64,000 nt of DNA from Rhizopus arrhizus (taxonomy: Eukaryota; Mucoromycota; Mucoromycetes; Mucorales; Rhizopodaceae): NCBI GenBank assembly GCA_024220505.1, contig JAKZZE010000004.1, positions 1,984,001-2,048,000 on the forward strand, written 5' to 3'. Both the position numbers and the translations under genes were made by a program. Under the pieces are notes generated by a model. That model saw nothing but the letters and a program-made list of their open reading frames with translations, was not told the DNA's origin and did not search any database. This document shows, piece after piece, positions 12,158 through 25,002 of the stretch; the first letter of the stretch is position 1, and each line of letters starts with the position of its first letter.

Positions 12158-12869
12158 AGATTCATACAAATACACACCAGACAATCAGAAAAAACAAATA
12201 TTTTATCACTTTGAAATACTCTAATGTTTTGTTTTCTATTATTGATTAAGAAAAAAAGAGCCTTTGAGTAGAAAATTTGAAATTAACTGTACAGAAGTGC
12301 TTTATTTTTTTTTATTGTTCTTGAGTAACTTGTTCAATTTTAGCGATAGATCAAACTGAAGGTTTCTTTTTAAATTCAAAGAAATACATCTTTTTTTAGT
12401 TGCGTAGTCAAAGTAGCCCTTTTGACATACCCTCTTTCCTTACCTTTTTTCTCTTAATAGTATTATTAGGTTCTATTTTTAAAGTTGAGGAATAAAAAGA
12501 AAGACCTAATAAGGTTTGACCAAAATTTTGCTTAAATTGGTGGTCCATTACATCGGAGGACTTAACAACGACTGGTGAAGTAAATGAACAGCAAACAAGA
12601 AAACCTTATGCACAATCGTAGTTTCAAAATAAATCAATTTCTTTACAGCATAGATTCCTACGCCCACATATAAAACTTAAAGCAAAATTAAAATTGTATC
12701 TATTACCTACTTTAACTGGATTATACTATTTCGACAGATAATAAGTTTGTAGTCAGTTATAGTTATTCATAATACAATATTGGTTTCAATATTAATACTA
12801 TTTTACGCAAATGATGTCCTGGTGGTGCATTAATGTAAGTTATATTTTACTATAAAACAGTCTTTTTTT
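12158..12869. other. intergenic between convergent genes
   Basis: These are the shared 3' flanks of the HAM1-like gene and the PI synthase gene. The DNA is T-rich with several A/T runs. No ORF or structured RNA is seen. Confidence 0.4.
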
Positions 12870-13878
12870 TTATTTCTTCTTTTCAGCCTTTTCTCTATCC
12901 TCTTGATCTATGGATGCCAATGTTTTGCTTGCATTTACAATTTGAACAATGTTGATAAATTGTTTACCAAAACAGACTGTTCCTGTGATACTAAGAGCAA
13001 TCCACCAATACACTTTTATAAAATGAGAAAATGATAATAAAGTATGCTTTCCTTTTCTTTTCTTATCCCAATCACTTACAATTTAAAGCACCAGAGAAGT
13101 TTAAGATATAAAGTAAGACAAAAAAGAGTTCATTGCCAGCACACATCAAAAATAAGACAATCTGTAGTGAAAAAAAAAAGAAAGAAATTGATCACCCGAT
13201 ATACTATCTAATTATTTTTTCTTTTTACGTTATTTGTATAATAAATTCGTAAATACCAACTTTGTCCTTCACTAATTTTCTTATGACTAGAAGATCCTGA
13301 AACCATGGAACTTGTACACTGGTTAATACAAGAGAAGTCTATTCCTTCCTCTATTTCTTACCTATACATATGCATATAATGTGAACTAAAGTCGAGCGAA
13401 ATAAGGAATTGGAATATCAATGTCCATTCAGGATATCGAATTGAAAGAAAGCATAAAAGACATGTTGTTGTACATCTAGCTTTATAATCAATCTCATTTT
13501 ATATAATCATCCTTTACTTTTCTATTTTTTTACCTGTCGGTTACCATATCCAGTACAGAACCAAATTTACTACCTAACATAATTCATGTCAAAATCACTC
13601 TTTCCGCCTCCCCTTTTTCTTTTCACCCACATTGGTCAAAATAACGAGCAGCATTTCCATCTACTGCATCCAATAAACAAGAAATACAATACAGTGGTAC
13701 ACACACTTTAGGGTGTTCTGGCATATAATATAAAGACAAGGATGCCAAAATAATTCGCGTATATCCTATTACATTGTATTAATAACAAACATGTACACTT
13801 GTTCACTTTACCAATAAGATTGGGTATAAATAAAAATACATTTTCTTTTGAAGAAGGGTTGGCTACTTTTGCAGACAT
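12870..13878 (-). CDS. pis1: CDP-diacylglycerol-inositol 3-phosphatidyltransferase (PI synthase)
   Basis: Seven exons on the minus strand (13878-13812, 13765-13631, 13573-13534, 13475-13362, 13310-13229, 13161-13080, 13012-12870) join to 220 codons plus stop. No exon is long enough to stand out as an ORF. The protein has the complete CDP-alcohol phosphatidyltransferase signature DGx2ARx8Gx3Dx3D, read as DGNAAR, then G, D and D in FGSVLDMVTD. The N-terminus FLFIPNLIGYTRIIL, the inner segment MCAGNELFFVLLYILNFS and the C-terminal basic tail match eukaryotic PI synthases and the usual length. It makes phosphatidylinositol from CDP-DAG and inositol in the ER membrane. The donor GTGGGT at 13,630 and acceptor CAAG at 13,311 were chosen because only they keep the motif in frame. 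Confidence 0.9.
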
Positions 13879-15729
13879 TTTTTTTAGCTTTTAATAAAAA
13901 AAAAAAAGAAAAAGGAAAATGAAAATAGGGCAAAATATAAAAAAGAAACTTTTTTTAAAGAACCGCAACTTTATCATTGTTCTCTCTTTCTCCACTATAA
14001 ATAAATGACATGAAAGAGTAGGCCATGATAAGATCACATGATTTAATCTAACTTGAATTCTATCCAAAGGTTTATAAAGTACATTTCCTTTTCATAGACG
14101 GATATTTAATTTCTTTGTAAACCCCAGTTCCCGGTAATCAAATTCCAAGGGTGATTTTTTTTTTATTAAATAATTTTCAACCGTAAAAAAGTCAGGTTTA
14201 CTTTTTCATATTGCACCATGGCATTCTAAACATTCCTATTTATTAAAGCTAACAGCTACCTAACAAAGGTGTATCAAACTGAATGCTGTCTATAAAATTG
14301 GCTTTAATCATCTGTCTCATTTCTTCTAAAAGCAAAAATTCATCCTAGTAAACTTGCCTTTAAGAGACCGACCAATGCTTTGGATCCAATGCAAAGGCAA
14401 ATTATTCAGAAAGTCCATATCAAACACGTTAAAAGAGCACTCATATTTATATATTTAAAAAAGATCAAAATATTGGAATAGATTTAATGTAAGTATCAAA
14501 GTCAAGAAGTGAACTGTAACTCTCTCAAGAACTATCACCATTAAACTATAGATCATAAAACATCATATTCGTTTGCACTTTAGCAATCACATATAAAGAT
14601 ATTTGGAATCAGTCTAATGTCAAAACTTACAAGTCTCATGAATCTCTTGATTACACCAAAGTTTCAAACGATTTATGCTTTGCTAACGACGAGGCTAGAA
14701 GAGTTTGCATAAATTGATATTGAAACTCAACACATTGAAAAATTAATTTTATTGGATGGGTAATATACGTCCGTTGAGCTCATAATAAAATGACTTTTCT
14801 GTCTAGTTTGTACTTGTAGACATAAACTGACATTCACATCTAGCCTAATGCCCCTTTTTTAAACCATATTAGTACCATAAAAGTTTCTTTTGTCTATTAA
14901 TTTCGATCTTTCATTTGGTCGTGAATACCCTATGGCTGAAAGTGAAAAACTCATATTCTCAGTATGTGCATAGTCATAAATTTTATAAAAGAGTCTCAGT
15001 AGGCTCACATAAGACAAATCTGATATTCTGTTTTCACAAAGTGAGCTATTATCTTGAACTAAGCCTGATTGATGCATACTCCTGCTTGAATTTTTTATTC
15101 TCCTTTTACATTTAGGAGAAAAATGATGAATTTGGCTTTATTGGCTTGTCTATGTAACACGATCTTTTATCTAAAGATCTCTGCAAAGTATACAATTGAC
15201 CCATATTGGTGTAATAATGACTATTTGATTTGTATTTAAAAATTCATGTTTTCATCAAGCAAATTATAACATCTCGATTGAAATCATAAAAGAGTAAAAA
15301 TGCTACTTTAACCAAATAACACAATGAATTTATTGTCGTTGTTTATTTTCCTGTGCACAACAAAAAAAAGGAATGCTTTCTAGTTAAATGTCTTAAATGC
15401 TGAATACTCCCTATTGTCAAAACCTATTATAAGGAGAAAGAGAGAGTGTGTGTGTGACGAAGGAAAAAAATGTTGATTGCATTGAAGTAATTGATTTTGA
15501 TTCCGTTAAGTTGTTTAAATCCAAAAAGCATCTTTATTTCCCAGGTACAAAAATAAGTATATTTTTCCCTTTATTGTCATCTTGTGCTTTATTTCAACTG
15601 AATAGCATCAGGATCCAAGCTGAATTTTTTTCCTTTGGGTGACACAAATATCTCGCTCTTTTATTTTGCACGTTTTCTTTTCCATTTTTTTTCTTTCCTT
15701 TCGACCTCCCTTTTCCAGCGTCGAATACA
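13879..15729. other. long intergenic stretch
   Basis: The stretch lies between divergent genes (PI synthase and the membrane protein at 15,730). Short frames near 14,859-15,115 and 15,448-15,917 lack codon structure or recognisable products. A GTGTGTGTGTG run sits at 15,447-15,457, and a CT-rich tract precedes the ATG at 15,730, as is common for fungal leaders. Confidence 0.4.
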
Positions 15730-16367
15730 ATGAGTTCATTGCCAAGTCTGATACAGATCATTCATATTTGGAATACACTAATCGGAGTCATTCTGTTTGG
15801 CCTCTTGATTGGAACTTCTTCAAAGATCAAAGTATTTATCACAAACGGTGCACTGATTGCAGGCTATGGTGGGTTTTTTCTTTTTTTTTAAAAAGAGCGA
15901 GTTTTATTAATCAATGAGAATCATAAAAAGGCAATTTTCAAACATTCGCATATCCTGCCACATTTGTATACCTCTTTATTCCTACTATCACAGCAACCAT
16001 CTATAGTGCGATATTAGCTTTTGATCCTAGCCCGAGATATAAAGCATGGCTTCCATCCAAAACAATGCAAAGCTCCATCATTTTCTTTACCATTGCTCTT
16101 TTTTTAGCATCGCTTCTTCCAGAGATTTCAGGAGCTGATGTGATGACAGACGGCTCTGCAGTAGAATGTCTTTGGACAAATTACATGCAGTGGAAAGTTC
16201 AGTTCAATAATCCCACTGTGTTCCCTTGGGTAACTGCTATGGACGAAGCATGCTCTATATTCAAAGTATCAGTAGCTTTCTGTTGGATCCTATTTGCCGG
16301 ATGGTTGTTACAGTCTATTTGTTACATAAGAGCTACTCATCTTGCCAAGGACTACCTTAAAAAATAA
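15730..16367 (+). CDS. four-helix membrane protein, MARVEL-like layout, 191 aa
   Basis: Two exons, 15730-15868 and 15931-16367, join in frame across a 62-bp intron (GTGGG to AAAAAG). The in-frame ATG at 16,065 lies inside exon 2 and is not the start. The protein has four hydrophobic segments: IWNTLIGVILFGLLIG; FAYPATFVYLFIPTITATI; SSIIFFTIALFLASLLP; VSVAFCWILFAGWLLQ. A Cys-containing loop lies between helices 3 and 4, with a short Lys-rich tail. Size and topology fit the fungal MARVEL-like proteins that organise membrane domains. The family assignment is inference from layout only; other small tetraspan proteins fit too. Confidence 0.7.
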
Positions 16368-19300
16368 AATCATTAGATTTTTTTTCGATACAAAATAATT
16401 ATTTAACATTTCACAAATTAAAACTCATAATTAGCTCTGTAACAATTAAAAAACATAGTTCGACAAATCAAGGCTGCGTAAAATTCATTTTCATGAAAAC
16501 TGTAAAATTAAAAAAAAAAAAATAAAAAAAAAATAGAGTTTTCTCCATAACTTATGTGATACGAAATATAGTTTATCTAACGTTACACTGCACATCAACT
16601 GCCAATTGCATTGTTTAAATGTGAGAAACATGCAGATAATTGTCACTTTAACTATAACCATTTGCCATTAGTTATAAGAAAATTCATGCATACTTTAAAT
16701 ATGCTAACTCTAACAGCAATGAAGACCTTTTTAATGAAGTTAGTGCACGTTTCACATAGCCTATCCCTTATAAGTAGTAAAGTTTCTTTCTTAAAAAGTT
16801 GTACTGTACTCCTTTCCTATCTAAAAATTGTTTCCATAAAAACATTTGATGTTTATTGCGGATTAAATTTGCCAATCATCATTTGGATTCTTAAAACTAG
16901 ATAAACATTAAGAAGAGTAATTTCATCCACTGCTCGTATCTTTTGACGGTTTATGGGAGGAGATATTAAATAATTGGTTCTTCTTCTTAAGACTGCAACG
17001 TATATCGCATCTATATTAGCACATTGAGTATGATAAATTTTGTCCGATCTTTTTTCTATTGAATCACACATGTTAACTTGCCTTACGTAAAATAAGCTAT
17101 AATAATAATAGTGAGCTCTTTTTTTTTTTATTTTTTTTTTTTGCTGAGCAGATTAAAATTATTTCCATTATTTACCCAGTTCATGTCTTACTCAAATTAT
17201 ATATTCAAATAAATCACATCCTTCATGGAAAAAGAATGCCACATTTGGAGCACCATATATTTTTGTCCCAAGTGCCAATAATAGGTTTATAAATTTGACT
17301 CATAAATTCTAAATTACTGACTCCTTTTTTTTGGGCAAGCTAGTTTGATTATGTATAGATCCCTCTATAATAGCAAAATAAAACATGTTTTATTTTGCTT
17401 TTCTTCTGCTTCTTTCCGTAAGGGTTTTGTTACACTGCAGCGTAAGAACGTTCTGGTCAACGCCATTTATTACTATTTAGCTGATCATTTGGCTTTAAAT
17501 AAAAGTTCTAACTTTTCTAAAAAATTAAAAGTAAAACATTCAATTGTCCATTAAAATAGATACTTAATTAATTATTACTTTAAACATTTACATACCCTAC
17601 TGTTTTGCTTCTAAAGATTAAGATATAAGGTGTAATCACGCTTTATTTGGCCTCTAGAAGCACTCGGCCTTTGTCTTCAATCTCGGTGAGAAAATTATGC
17701 ATTCATGTACCAGGAACCATATGCATTTGGTCAAAGTTTAAACTCTCACTGAAGCTAGCTTTACTTAGCATATATAATGCATTCTGTGTTACTATCAGAA
17801 AATAGCTGGACTATAGTTAGTCTTTACATGAAAATGAGAGAATCATAACATGAACCAGGCTCTTAACAATCCAAAGAATGCAAGGAATCACGTACAAATT
17901 AAAAATAACTCTTATCATAATGGCGGCGCAACAAAATATTTAGTGTACTTGATGAAAACGCGAATGTGGCATTCGAAGGTTAATCACATGTTTCACTATG
18001 ACGTGATACAACGATAAAAAGTTAGCAATCTGCCAATAATACATGATCTTTGTACTGCAGAAATCCAGGAGCAACACAAATTCATGTTTTCACACATTGT
18101 CATACATGATCATTGGGCACGAAGAACCCTTTGGCTTCAATAATGAATAGGTAGCAAAATATTCAATGTATGAATATCTTGAAATCAATCTGAAAGCATT
18201 GTGTGGTTTCGAAATTCAATTTCACTGTAATTGATGCGTGTGTAAAAAAATAGTAGAAAAATCACACGCATTGCTTAATAATCATATTTCATTTATAAGC
18301 GTAATAATCTCAAAGAATTAAATGACTGACAGAATTAAATGTTTCATGGATATTCAGGGCCAACATATAAAGCAGAACGAATTCAAATTGTTGAAAGAAT
18401 TAAGTTACGATTTAACACCTCATTAAGATTATGAAAAAAAATCAGATTATATAAACTACATGAACGAACACAAATTATTTACTGAATAGCAACTTACTTC
18501 AGGGCTGTCAAGTCACTTTCAAAGCACGATTTCTTAAGCATTGTATATTCATGTACAGTACATACATTCTCGTTCAATTCAAATATAATCCAATTAAGTG
18601 AAAAAAGCACAGTCCTATCGTTTACATAGAATGAAAAAATTCTTGTTTTGTTATACTTCAATACCAATGTCAATGTAAAAATAAATTGCAACGATTAAAT
18701 GTTTTATTTTAAGTCCTATTTGTTTCACGGATGAATGGCCAAATATTTTCCGAAATTTGTTAAAAAGACAATTGTTGTTTGTGAGCTAAATAAACTATTC
18801 AATTGATTTATGGTGCATTATAAGCCTCTGTTTAATACAAAAGCTATATGAAGAAAGGGTATATCTACAGTAAGTTTACATATCAAACGCAGTCTGAATT
18901 AACTTTTGTACTTGTAGATGATGAACTTATAGTATAGATATTGGTGAGATAGAACAAATGGAGCGCGTATACAAAATAAATTTAGGGTCATCTTAAATTT
19001 GAGTTCATTATAGGGCCTTTTTCTGCTGGGAAAAGGACACAAAGTTGCATAACATCCTTGGTCAATAAAAAATAACTGAATGCTTGTGTTTAATGAGCTT
19101 TTATGCTGTTTCAAGATCTAGAACAGATCATGAGATAAACTTCTGTGCTCAATAAATAAAATTAATTTCTAAACAAAGTCTTTAATTTGATGAAATGATC
19201 AAGTAATCCTTGTGCCTTGTGGTTGAAGGATGATCAAGTTTGTGCTTCAACAAAATAAGTTGCATAATACACTGCTTTTTATATTTTTAATAACATTTTT

Positions 19301-19715
19301 ATTAATTCGAGAGATCTTTCAAAATAAGCTTCATATCAATTTTTGGCTTGTTTGTTCCAACTGTCTACAACACTAAATTGAAATAGTCCAGTTTTACTTT
19401 TTCAATGGGAGAAAACGGCTGAATTCTTTTGAAAGTTAAGTTATACATTTTCAGCTTACTGTCGCACATAAAATTAGTTTATTTTATCCCAGCGAGTTAT
19501 ATAGGAAAAATCAGAATTGTCTCCTTTTTTTGTCTTATTTTATGTAAAATCCGCTTTGTGTGATGTTTTGTATTACATTCAAAAAAAGAGGAATCGCTCG
19601 TAACAATAATTGATTACTTGGTACTACTATTAAATGTACCTAATTTCATGAGGGGTTACAATGTGCGTGGATAAATTGCCATTGGTCTCTCTATTTTTTG
19701 AACAAAAAAAAAACA
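16368..19715. other. long intergenic stretch upstream of the lipase
   Basis: About 3.3 kb without a supportable gene. Short frames (for example 16,611-16,904, 17,345-17,554 and 18,899-19,114) have no start context, no domain and AT-driven composition. A/T homopolymers occur near 16,510 and 17,120. The distal lipase regulatory region may lie here. Confidence 0.45.
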
Positions 19716-19723
19716 TATAAATA
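19716..19723 (+). promoter_or_regulatory. lipase TATA box
   Basis: TATAAATA lies 111 bp before the lipase ATG. It is followed by a leader ending in a strong CT tract (CTTCTTTTCTTTTCTTCTTACCCC), typical of highly expressed fungal genes. Confidence 0.65.
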
Positions 19724-19826
19724 GAGCAAGTTTATGTTATGTTCAAGTCTCTATCTTCATCAAGTCAATTGATACAGACTCTTCTTTTCTTTTCTTCTTA
19801 CCCCTTCCAGTTCTTTACTATCAAGC

Positions 19827-21005
19827 ATGGTTTCATTCATTTCCATTTCTCAAGGTGTTAGTCTTTGTCTTCTTGTCTCTTCCATGATGCTCGGTTCATC
19901 TGCTGTTCCTGTTTCTGGTAAATCTGGATCTTCCACTACCGCCGTCTCTGCATCTGACAATTCTGCCCTCCCTCCTCTCATCTCCAGCCGTTGTGCTCCT
20001 CCTTCTAACAAGGGAAGTAAAAGCGATCTTCAAGCTGAACCTTACTACATGCAAAAGAATACAGAATGGTATGAGTCCCATGGCGGCAACCTGACATCCA
20101 TCGGAAAGCGTGATGACAATTTGGTTGGTGGCATGACTTTGGATTTACCTAGTGATGCTCCTCCTATCAGCCTCTCTGGATCTACCAACAGCGCCTCTGA
20201 TGGTGGTAAGGTTGTTGCTGCTACTACTGCTCAAATTCAAGAGTTCACCAAGTATGCTGGTATCGCTGCCACTGCCTACTGTCGTTCTGTTGTCCCTGGT
20301 AACAAGTGGGACTGTGTCCAATGTCAAAAGTGGGTTCCTGATGGCAAGATCATCACTACCTTTACCTCCTTGCTTTCCGACACAAATGGTTACGTCTTGA
20401 GAAGTGATAAACAAAAGACCATTTATCTTGTTTTCCGTGGTACCAACTCCTTCAGAAGTGCCATCACTGATATCGTCTTCAACTTTTCCGACTACAAGCC
20501 TGTCAAGGGCGCCAAGGTTCATGCTGGTTTCCTTTCCTCTTATGAGCAAGTTGTCAATGACTATTTCCCTGTCGTCCAAGAACAACTGACCGCCAACCCT
20601 ACTTACAAGGTCATCGTTACCGGTCACTCACTCGGTGGTGCACAAGCTTTGCTTGCCGGTATGGATCTCTACCAACGTGAACCAAGATTGTCTCCCAAGA
20701 ATTTGAGCATCTTCACTGTTGGTGGTCCTCGTGTTGGTAACCCCACCTTTGCTTACTATGTTGAATCTACCGGCATTCCTTTCCAACGTACCGTTCACAA
20801 GAGAGATATCGTTCCTCACGTTCCTCCTCAATCCTTCGGATTCCTTCATCCCGGTGTTGAATCTTGGATCAAGTCTGGTACTTCCAACGTTCAAATCTGT
20901 ACTTCTGAAATTGAAACCAAGGATTGCAGTAACTCTATCGTTCCTTTCACCTCTATCCTTGATCACTTGAGTTACTTTGATATCAACGAAGGAAGCTGTT
21001 TGTAA
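19827..21005 (+). CDS. secreted Rhizopus prepro-lipase (triacylglycerol lipase), 392 aa
   Basis: This intronless gene encodes the well-known Rhizopus lipase: a signal peptide of about 26 residues, a propeptide of about 97 residues, and a mature enzyme of about 269 residues starting near SDGGKVVAATTAQ. The lipase box is GHSLGG (Ser268). Asp327 in HKRDIVPHVPP and His380 in ILDHLSYFD complete the triad. The lid segment SFRSAITDIVFNF is present. A KR dibasic site in the propeptide (SIGKRDDN) fits Kex2 cleavage. The product hydrolyses fats outside the cell. Codon use is strongly biased (GGT, ACC, GTC, CTT), unlike neighbours, as expected for high expression. The sequence matches the R. oryzae/delemar/niveus group rather than R. 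microsporus, from memory. Confidence 0.97.
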   Translation: MVSFISISQGVSLCLLVSSMMLGSSAVPVSGKSGSSTTAVSASDNSALPPLISSRCAPPSNKGSKSDLQAEPYYMQKNTEWYESHGGNLTSIGKRDDNLVGGMTLDLPSDAPPISLSGSTNSASDGGKVVAATTAQIQEFTKYAGIAATAYCRSVVPGNKWDCVQCQKWVPDGKIITTFTSLLSDTNGYVLRSDKQKTIYLVFRGTNSFRSAITDIVFNFSDYKPVKGAKVHAGFLSSYEQVVNDYFPVVQEQLTANPTYKVIVTGHSLGGAQALLAGMDLYQREPRLSPKNLSIFTVGGPRVGNPTFAYYVESTGIPFQRTVHKRDIVPHVPPQSFGFLHPGVESWIKSGTSNVQICTSEIETKDCSNSIVPFTSILDHLSYFDINEGSCL

Positions 21006-22837
21006 AAACACTTGACGTGTTATTCTAATTTTATAATAAAACTAAGTTTTTATACAATAACTTTTTGCATGTCTACATATAATTTAGAATGTAACCTCAA
21101 TTTCAAACTTGTATATCAGTAGTCTCTTCTCATCATCTGGTCCATTTTTAAAACTGTGTTCATAGAGTCATTTACATTAGACATATTCTATGATATCCTC
21201 TGATCTACAGCCTTCATTTATTCTTTTATGATTCATGTAATGTCTTGAGTTAAGAAAGAATATTTTGAGAGCTTTTTAGTAATTAAAAGATTAATGTCTT
21301 GTCTTTTTTTAGGATTTAAATATTATAATGTTTTGCATAACTTGAAGCTCATACCAAAGTATTTTAGTGCTATTTTACTAATAAAATAAACCTTATTGCT
21401 TGTGAAGCCAATTGACTTTTGTGCTTATTTCATAAATTTGTTTATTTAGGGAAAGAAATAACATAAGGTGCAAAGTAGATTGTTAATAAAGGAAAAGAAT
21501 TGAAATTGACTAGAATAACCATCAATATTATTTGCAGAGTAGATATATTAGGCTAGATCCTGAAGCTATCTAATCCTCTCGTTATATTTAGCCTAAAATG
21601 TTGTTATTATAAGCATTTTGCAGTATCTGTAATTTGCTGAAATACTTGCAAGAAACAGATATATTATTGAACTAAGATTAGCTAAATACTTTCTTTTATT
21701 TTCCTTTTTTTAACAATCATAATCGTTGTCTATTTGTGCTTAATTCAACTTTTAAAGAAAGGCGATTAACCAGATTAATTTTAATTTTCATAATCTTCTT
21801 CTCCTGCTGTTACTTTCAAAATCTTGAGCACTTTATTTGCTATTATTTTATGAGTTTATGCATATTAGAGCTACGAAGTATTGCTTTATGTTTGCTTTAC
21901 ATTACTAACTTGCTACTCTTGTATCTTATTCAGAAGACCTTTCATCTTTTCTTTAGTGTTGTCTAGCTACGTATATTATTTTTTGTTAGGTCTTTTTGTC
22001 TGTTTCTTATGATTATAATATCTTTTTTTCTGAGAATAAATGTTTCTTCATTTCTACATATTGACAAGTTGCTTTTTACTCATTCGTTCAAATGCTGATA
22101 TCCTGATCATAGGATTAACTTCTCTCTTTGTAGCCTATTAATGCAAGATCATGTCTATTGTACATACTTAATTGCTCATATTAAGAGCACATAGAAACAG
22201 TCTCTTTCTTTTATCAAAAGAAATCACGATCCTTAACTTTAGATTATAAATATATTAATGATTACTACGTGTATGATGATAATAGTAAAGACTATCGTTT
22301 GTTTATATAATTATATTAGCTATTTATGATACAAATACTTAAATTTTAGTGATCAGATATATCAAAAGAGCAGTAAGTTGTAAAATTAGTAAAGGGGGGT
22401 AGTATTCGTATATTTGAATCACTTGAATACATTAAGGAAAAACGCTGCAGATTTTATTTCCATAATCTTCTGGAAAGAGCTATTCAATAAAATAGTTCCT
22501 TTCAATTGGCTAAAGTCTGGCTTTAGCAATTTTAAAATACATTTCCTTCTAATGGCATATATTCATCTAAGAAATCTATCTGTTACAATATAAAAATCCT
22601 CTTTGAATGAAAACTTTAGCTTCCTTCATGTAGGAGAAGAAATATTCAGTATATATATTTCTATCTTTCTTTACCTTGATATTATCCTATACGTTACAAT
22701 ATGCAAACATGAAAATATCATTCTCTTATTAGTCAAATTCAATAATTTAGTTCATAAAATAAAAGTTTATACATCATTAAATTACTCTAAATAATGTATT
22801 TAACACATTTTCTTCAAAAGTATGCGACGTATTTTCT
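21006..22837. other. intergenic stretch downstream of the lipase
   Basis: The lipase 3' region has AATAAA-like signals (for example AATAAAAC at 21,035). Short frames at 21,736-21,966 and 22,603-22,794 look like AT-driven noise. The stretch ends where homology to the Fanzor gene at 41.9 kb begins. Confidence 0.4.
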
Positions 22838-24428
22838 AGTCCAAAAAACCATTTTAAAGACTTTTTCAGACTTGCCGAATTGTCTGAAGCTGAACAGATG
22901 AAACAGTTTGCTTGTTTCCCTCTACGTACCACCTTTATTCCTTGCTACATGATGTTGGATAGCAAAATAATCCATCACCATGTTCTCAAGAGAAAAAAGA
23001 ATCCAAAAACAGGAAGCAAGTTTGAGACATGGGGTGCCGTCGTAGACCTAAAATAAAAGGCGTTCAAGCATCAAGGATTTCAAAAGCCTTTGCGGTTCCA
23101 AGGAACTCCCGAAGCAGATGGAGTCGGTGTCTCCATAATAAAGCAAAACACTGATACAAGCAGAAAGTCGCCTAAACCCAACACTGAAAAGAAAATGGAC
23201 AGTAATCAAATAGAGCATATTGAAGGATTAGGTTAAGCCGACTTAAAGAGTACTGAAGGCAAGTGTGTCTTAATAGACCATGGAAGGCGGGACTTGATGT
23301 ACTGCATGAAAGAAACCAGCACTGCTGAAGAAAAACAAACATTTATATTTACCAAGAACAACCGCTCAAAATGTTCAAGGCACTTTAGATATTTAAGAAA
23401 GCGTACTCAACCTTTTGTGGTCCAGAAAGCTGAAGCAACCCTTTCTAGATCTGAATCCAACTCTGTAGACTTGAAAAAGTTTGTACAGTACATTAAAACA
23501 AGAGCATCAGTAAAAACACTTTGTACGAATATTATGAAAACGAGACAACAAAGTCTAAAGAAACATATTTCCCTGAATCCGAATTTGACTTTCGAGTCGA
23601 CCAAAAATGTAATTTGTACTATGGAAATCTATTCATAGCAAGAATCCGTGGTTTTTTCCCTCAACCTGAGAATCACTCTACTGATAGCTCTGTAAAATCT
23701 CAACTGTATGCCACCTACCTACAAACAATGCTACAACAAAAGCATATTTCAAAAAGACTAGATGATAATGAGAAAAGCAAAGCTCTAGAGCTGACAAAAG
23801 AGATGTGTAGACGACCACAGCAAAGCAATTACAAAAAGACTATCAGTACAGCATTAGAAAAGCTACAACTTTTACCTTTTCGAAAATTGAAGTTTTCAAG
23901 TAAACTCTTCTTTGACCAGAATGATCAAAAATTAGTGCGTAGCTTAAAAACAAAGTTTGGTCAAGATGCTGTCTTAGTTTTTGGAGATTGGTCCGTCCCT
24001 AATGTCAAGTATCAAGAACCGACAAGAAGCAAGGGGTTAATCAGGATGTTAAAGAAGAACGGGTTTGTTGTCTACTTAGTCAATGAATACAAAACATCTT
24101 CCCATTGTCCAACCTGTGAAAATGAATTAGAAAAATTCAAAATCGTGCCAAATCCTCGCCCTTACCAACGGAAAAAGGAGCCAGACGTGCTATGTAATGG
24201 TTTGCTGAAGTAATCCAAAGAAAAAAATAAACTAGATTAATTCTTGATAACTAATGCAGTACTAGGTGTAAGAGCCTCTCATGCCTTAAACAACAAACCA
24301 CAGGAATAAAAAGAAGACTTTGGAATCGCGATCAAGTAGCCGTATTGAATTTTCTCAAGATCCTAAATAGTTTGAGAAAGACTGACAAACGCCCTAGCCT
24401 TTTCACCAGAAAATATCCTTTAGACTGA
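22838..24428 (+). pseudogene. Fanzor (eukaryotic TnpB-like RNA-guided nuclease), 3' half, broken
   Basis: This is the C-terminal half of a Fanzor gene, starting abruptly in the region equal to 41,946 of the fuller copy. Visible parts are RuvC-I as LIDHGRRDLMYCM, the EYKTSSHCPTC zinc-finger strand with the conserved Glu, and RuvC-III as RRLWNRDQVAVLNF. The last part is reached through a 50-bp intron at 24,210-24,259 (GTAATCC to TGCAG), which restores the frame up to TGA at 24,426. Breaks: in-frame stops TAA near 23,053 and in GGTTAAGCC near 23,233, plus a one-base frameshift near 23,510 in an A run. Both stops are also in the other copy, so the gene was dead before the duplication. The intact protein would cut DNA guided by an omega RNA. 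Confidence 0.85.
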
Positions 24429-24661
24429 TAATCTTTAAGTAGAACAAAAGTAGGAAAATCATAAAAAATTCACCACCAAGGTTATCGCTTTGGTCATTTA
24501 ATACAGGTATTGCATTAAAAAAAGTACAAAGCGACAACAATAAATGTATTAAACGAAATTTTCATTTAAGTTAGTGACATTTATTTTTCTGGAAACGACA
24601 TTTGTTTTTTGCTAAACGAAGTTTATTTTCTTTAAACCGACAAAATTTACCAGCTCCACTG
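24429..24661 (+). repeat. right end of the Fanzor transposon, repeat-built inverted terminus
   Basis: This is non-coding sequence between the Fanzor stop and the element edge. Read on the minus strand from 24,661 it starts CAGTGGAGCTGG, then GTAAATTTTGTC, then units of 19-22 bp of the type AAAAAACAAATGTCG...TTTCC. The edge CACTG is followed by TA (24,662-24,663), as expected for a Tc1/mariner target. In related OMEGA systems the guide RNA overlaps this part of the element. Confidence 0.75.
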
Positions 24662-25002
24662 TAAATTATGTCAGCTACGGATTACTTTAAATGGAGCAAA
24701 ATGACTACGGCCCACAATATTATTGTTCCAAAATTGGACCGTCTATTGATTGGCTTCAATAGCATTGACCTATTTGGTAGCCTGAAAATAATTTTTATTT
24801 TTGGAAAAAATGATGAGTCCGATAAACACATTTTGTGCGTGCTTTACTATTAATAAAAATAGTATGGATTTGCTTATATTGCACATTTGTGACATTATCT
24901 ACATACTGGGGACGTAGTGAATGCCACAACAACATTTGCCTTAGTCTGTTGCTCTATATATTAAATAGTTAATTGAATGAAGAACTAGACATTTGCTTTA
25001 TC

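Noticed and set aside
16611..19114. Several 60-100 codon ORFs between the membrane protein and the lipase
   Set aside because: AT-rich random frames, no domain, no splice logic, no supportive upstream context.
20145..21011. Long antisense and alternate-frame ORFs over the lipase (up to 160 codons)
   Set aside because: They are shadows of a strongly codon-biased gene; none has a recognisable product.
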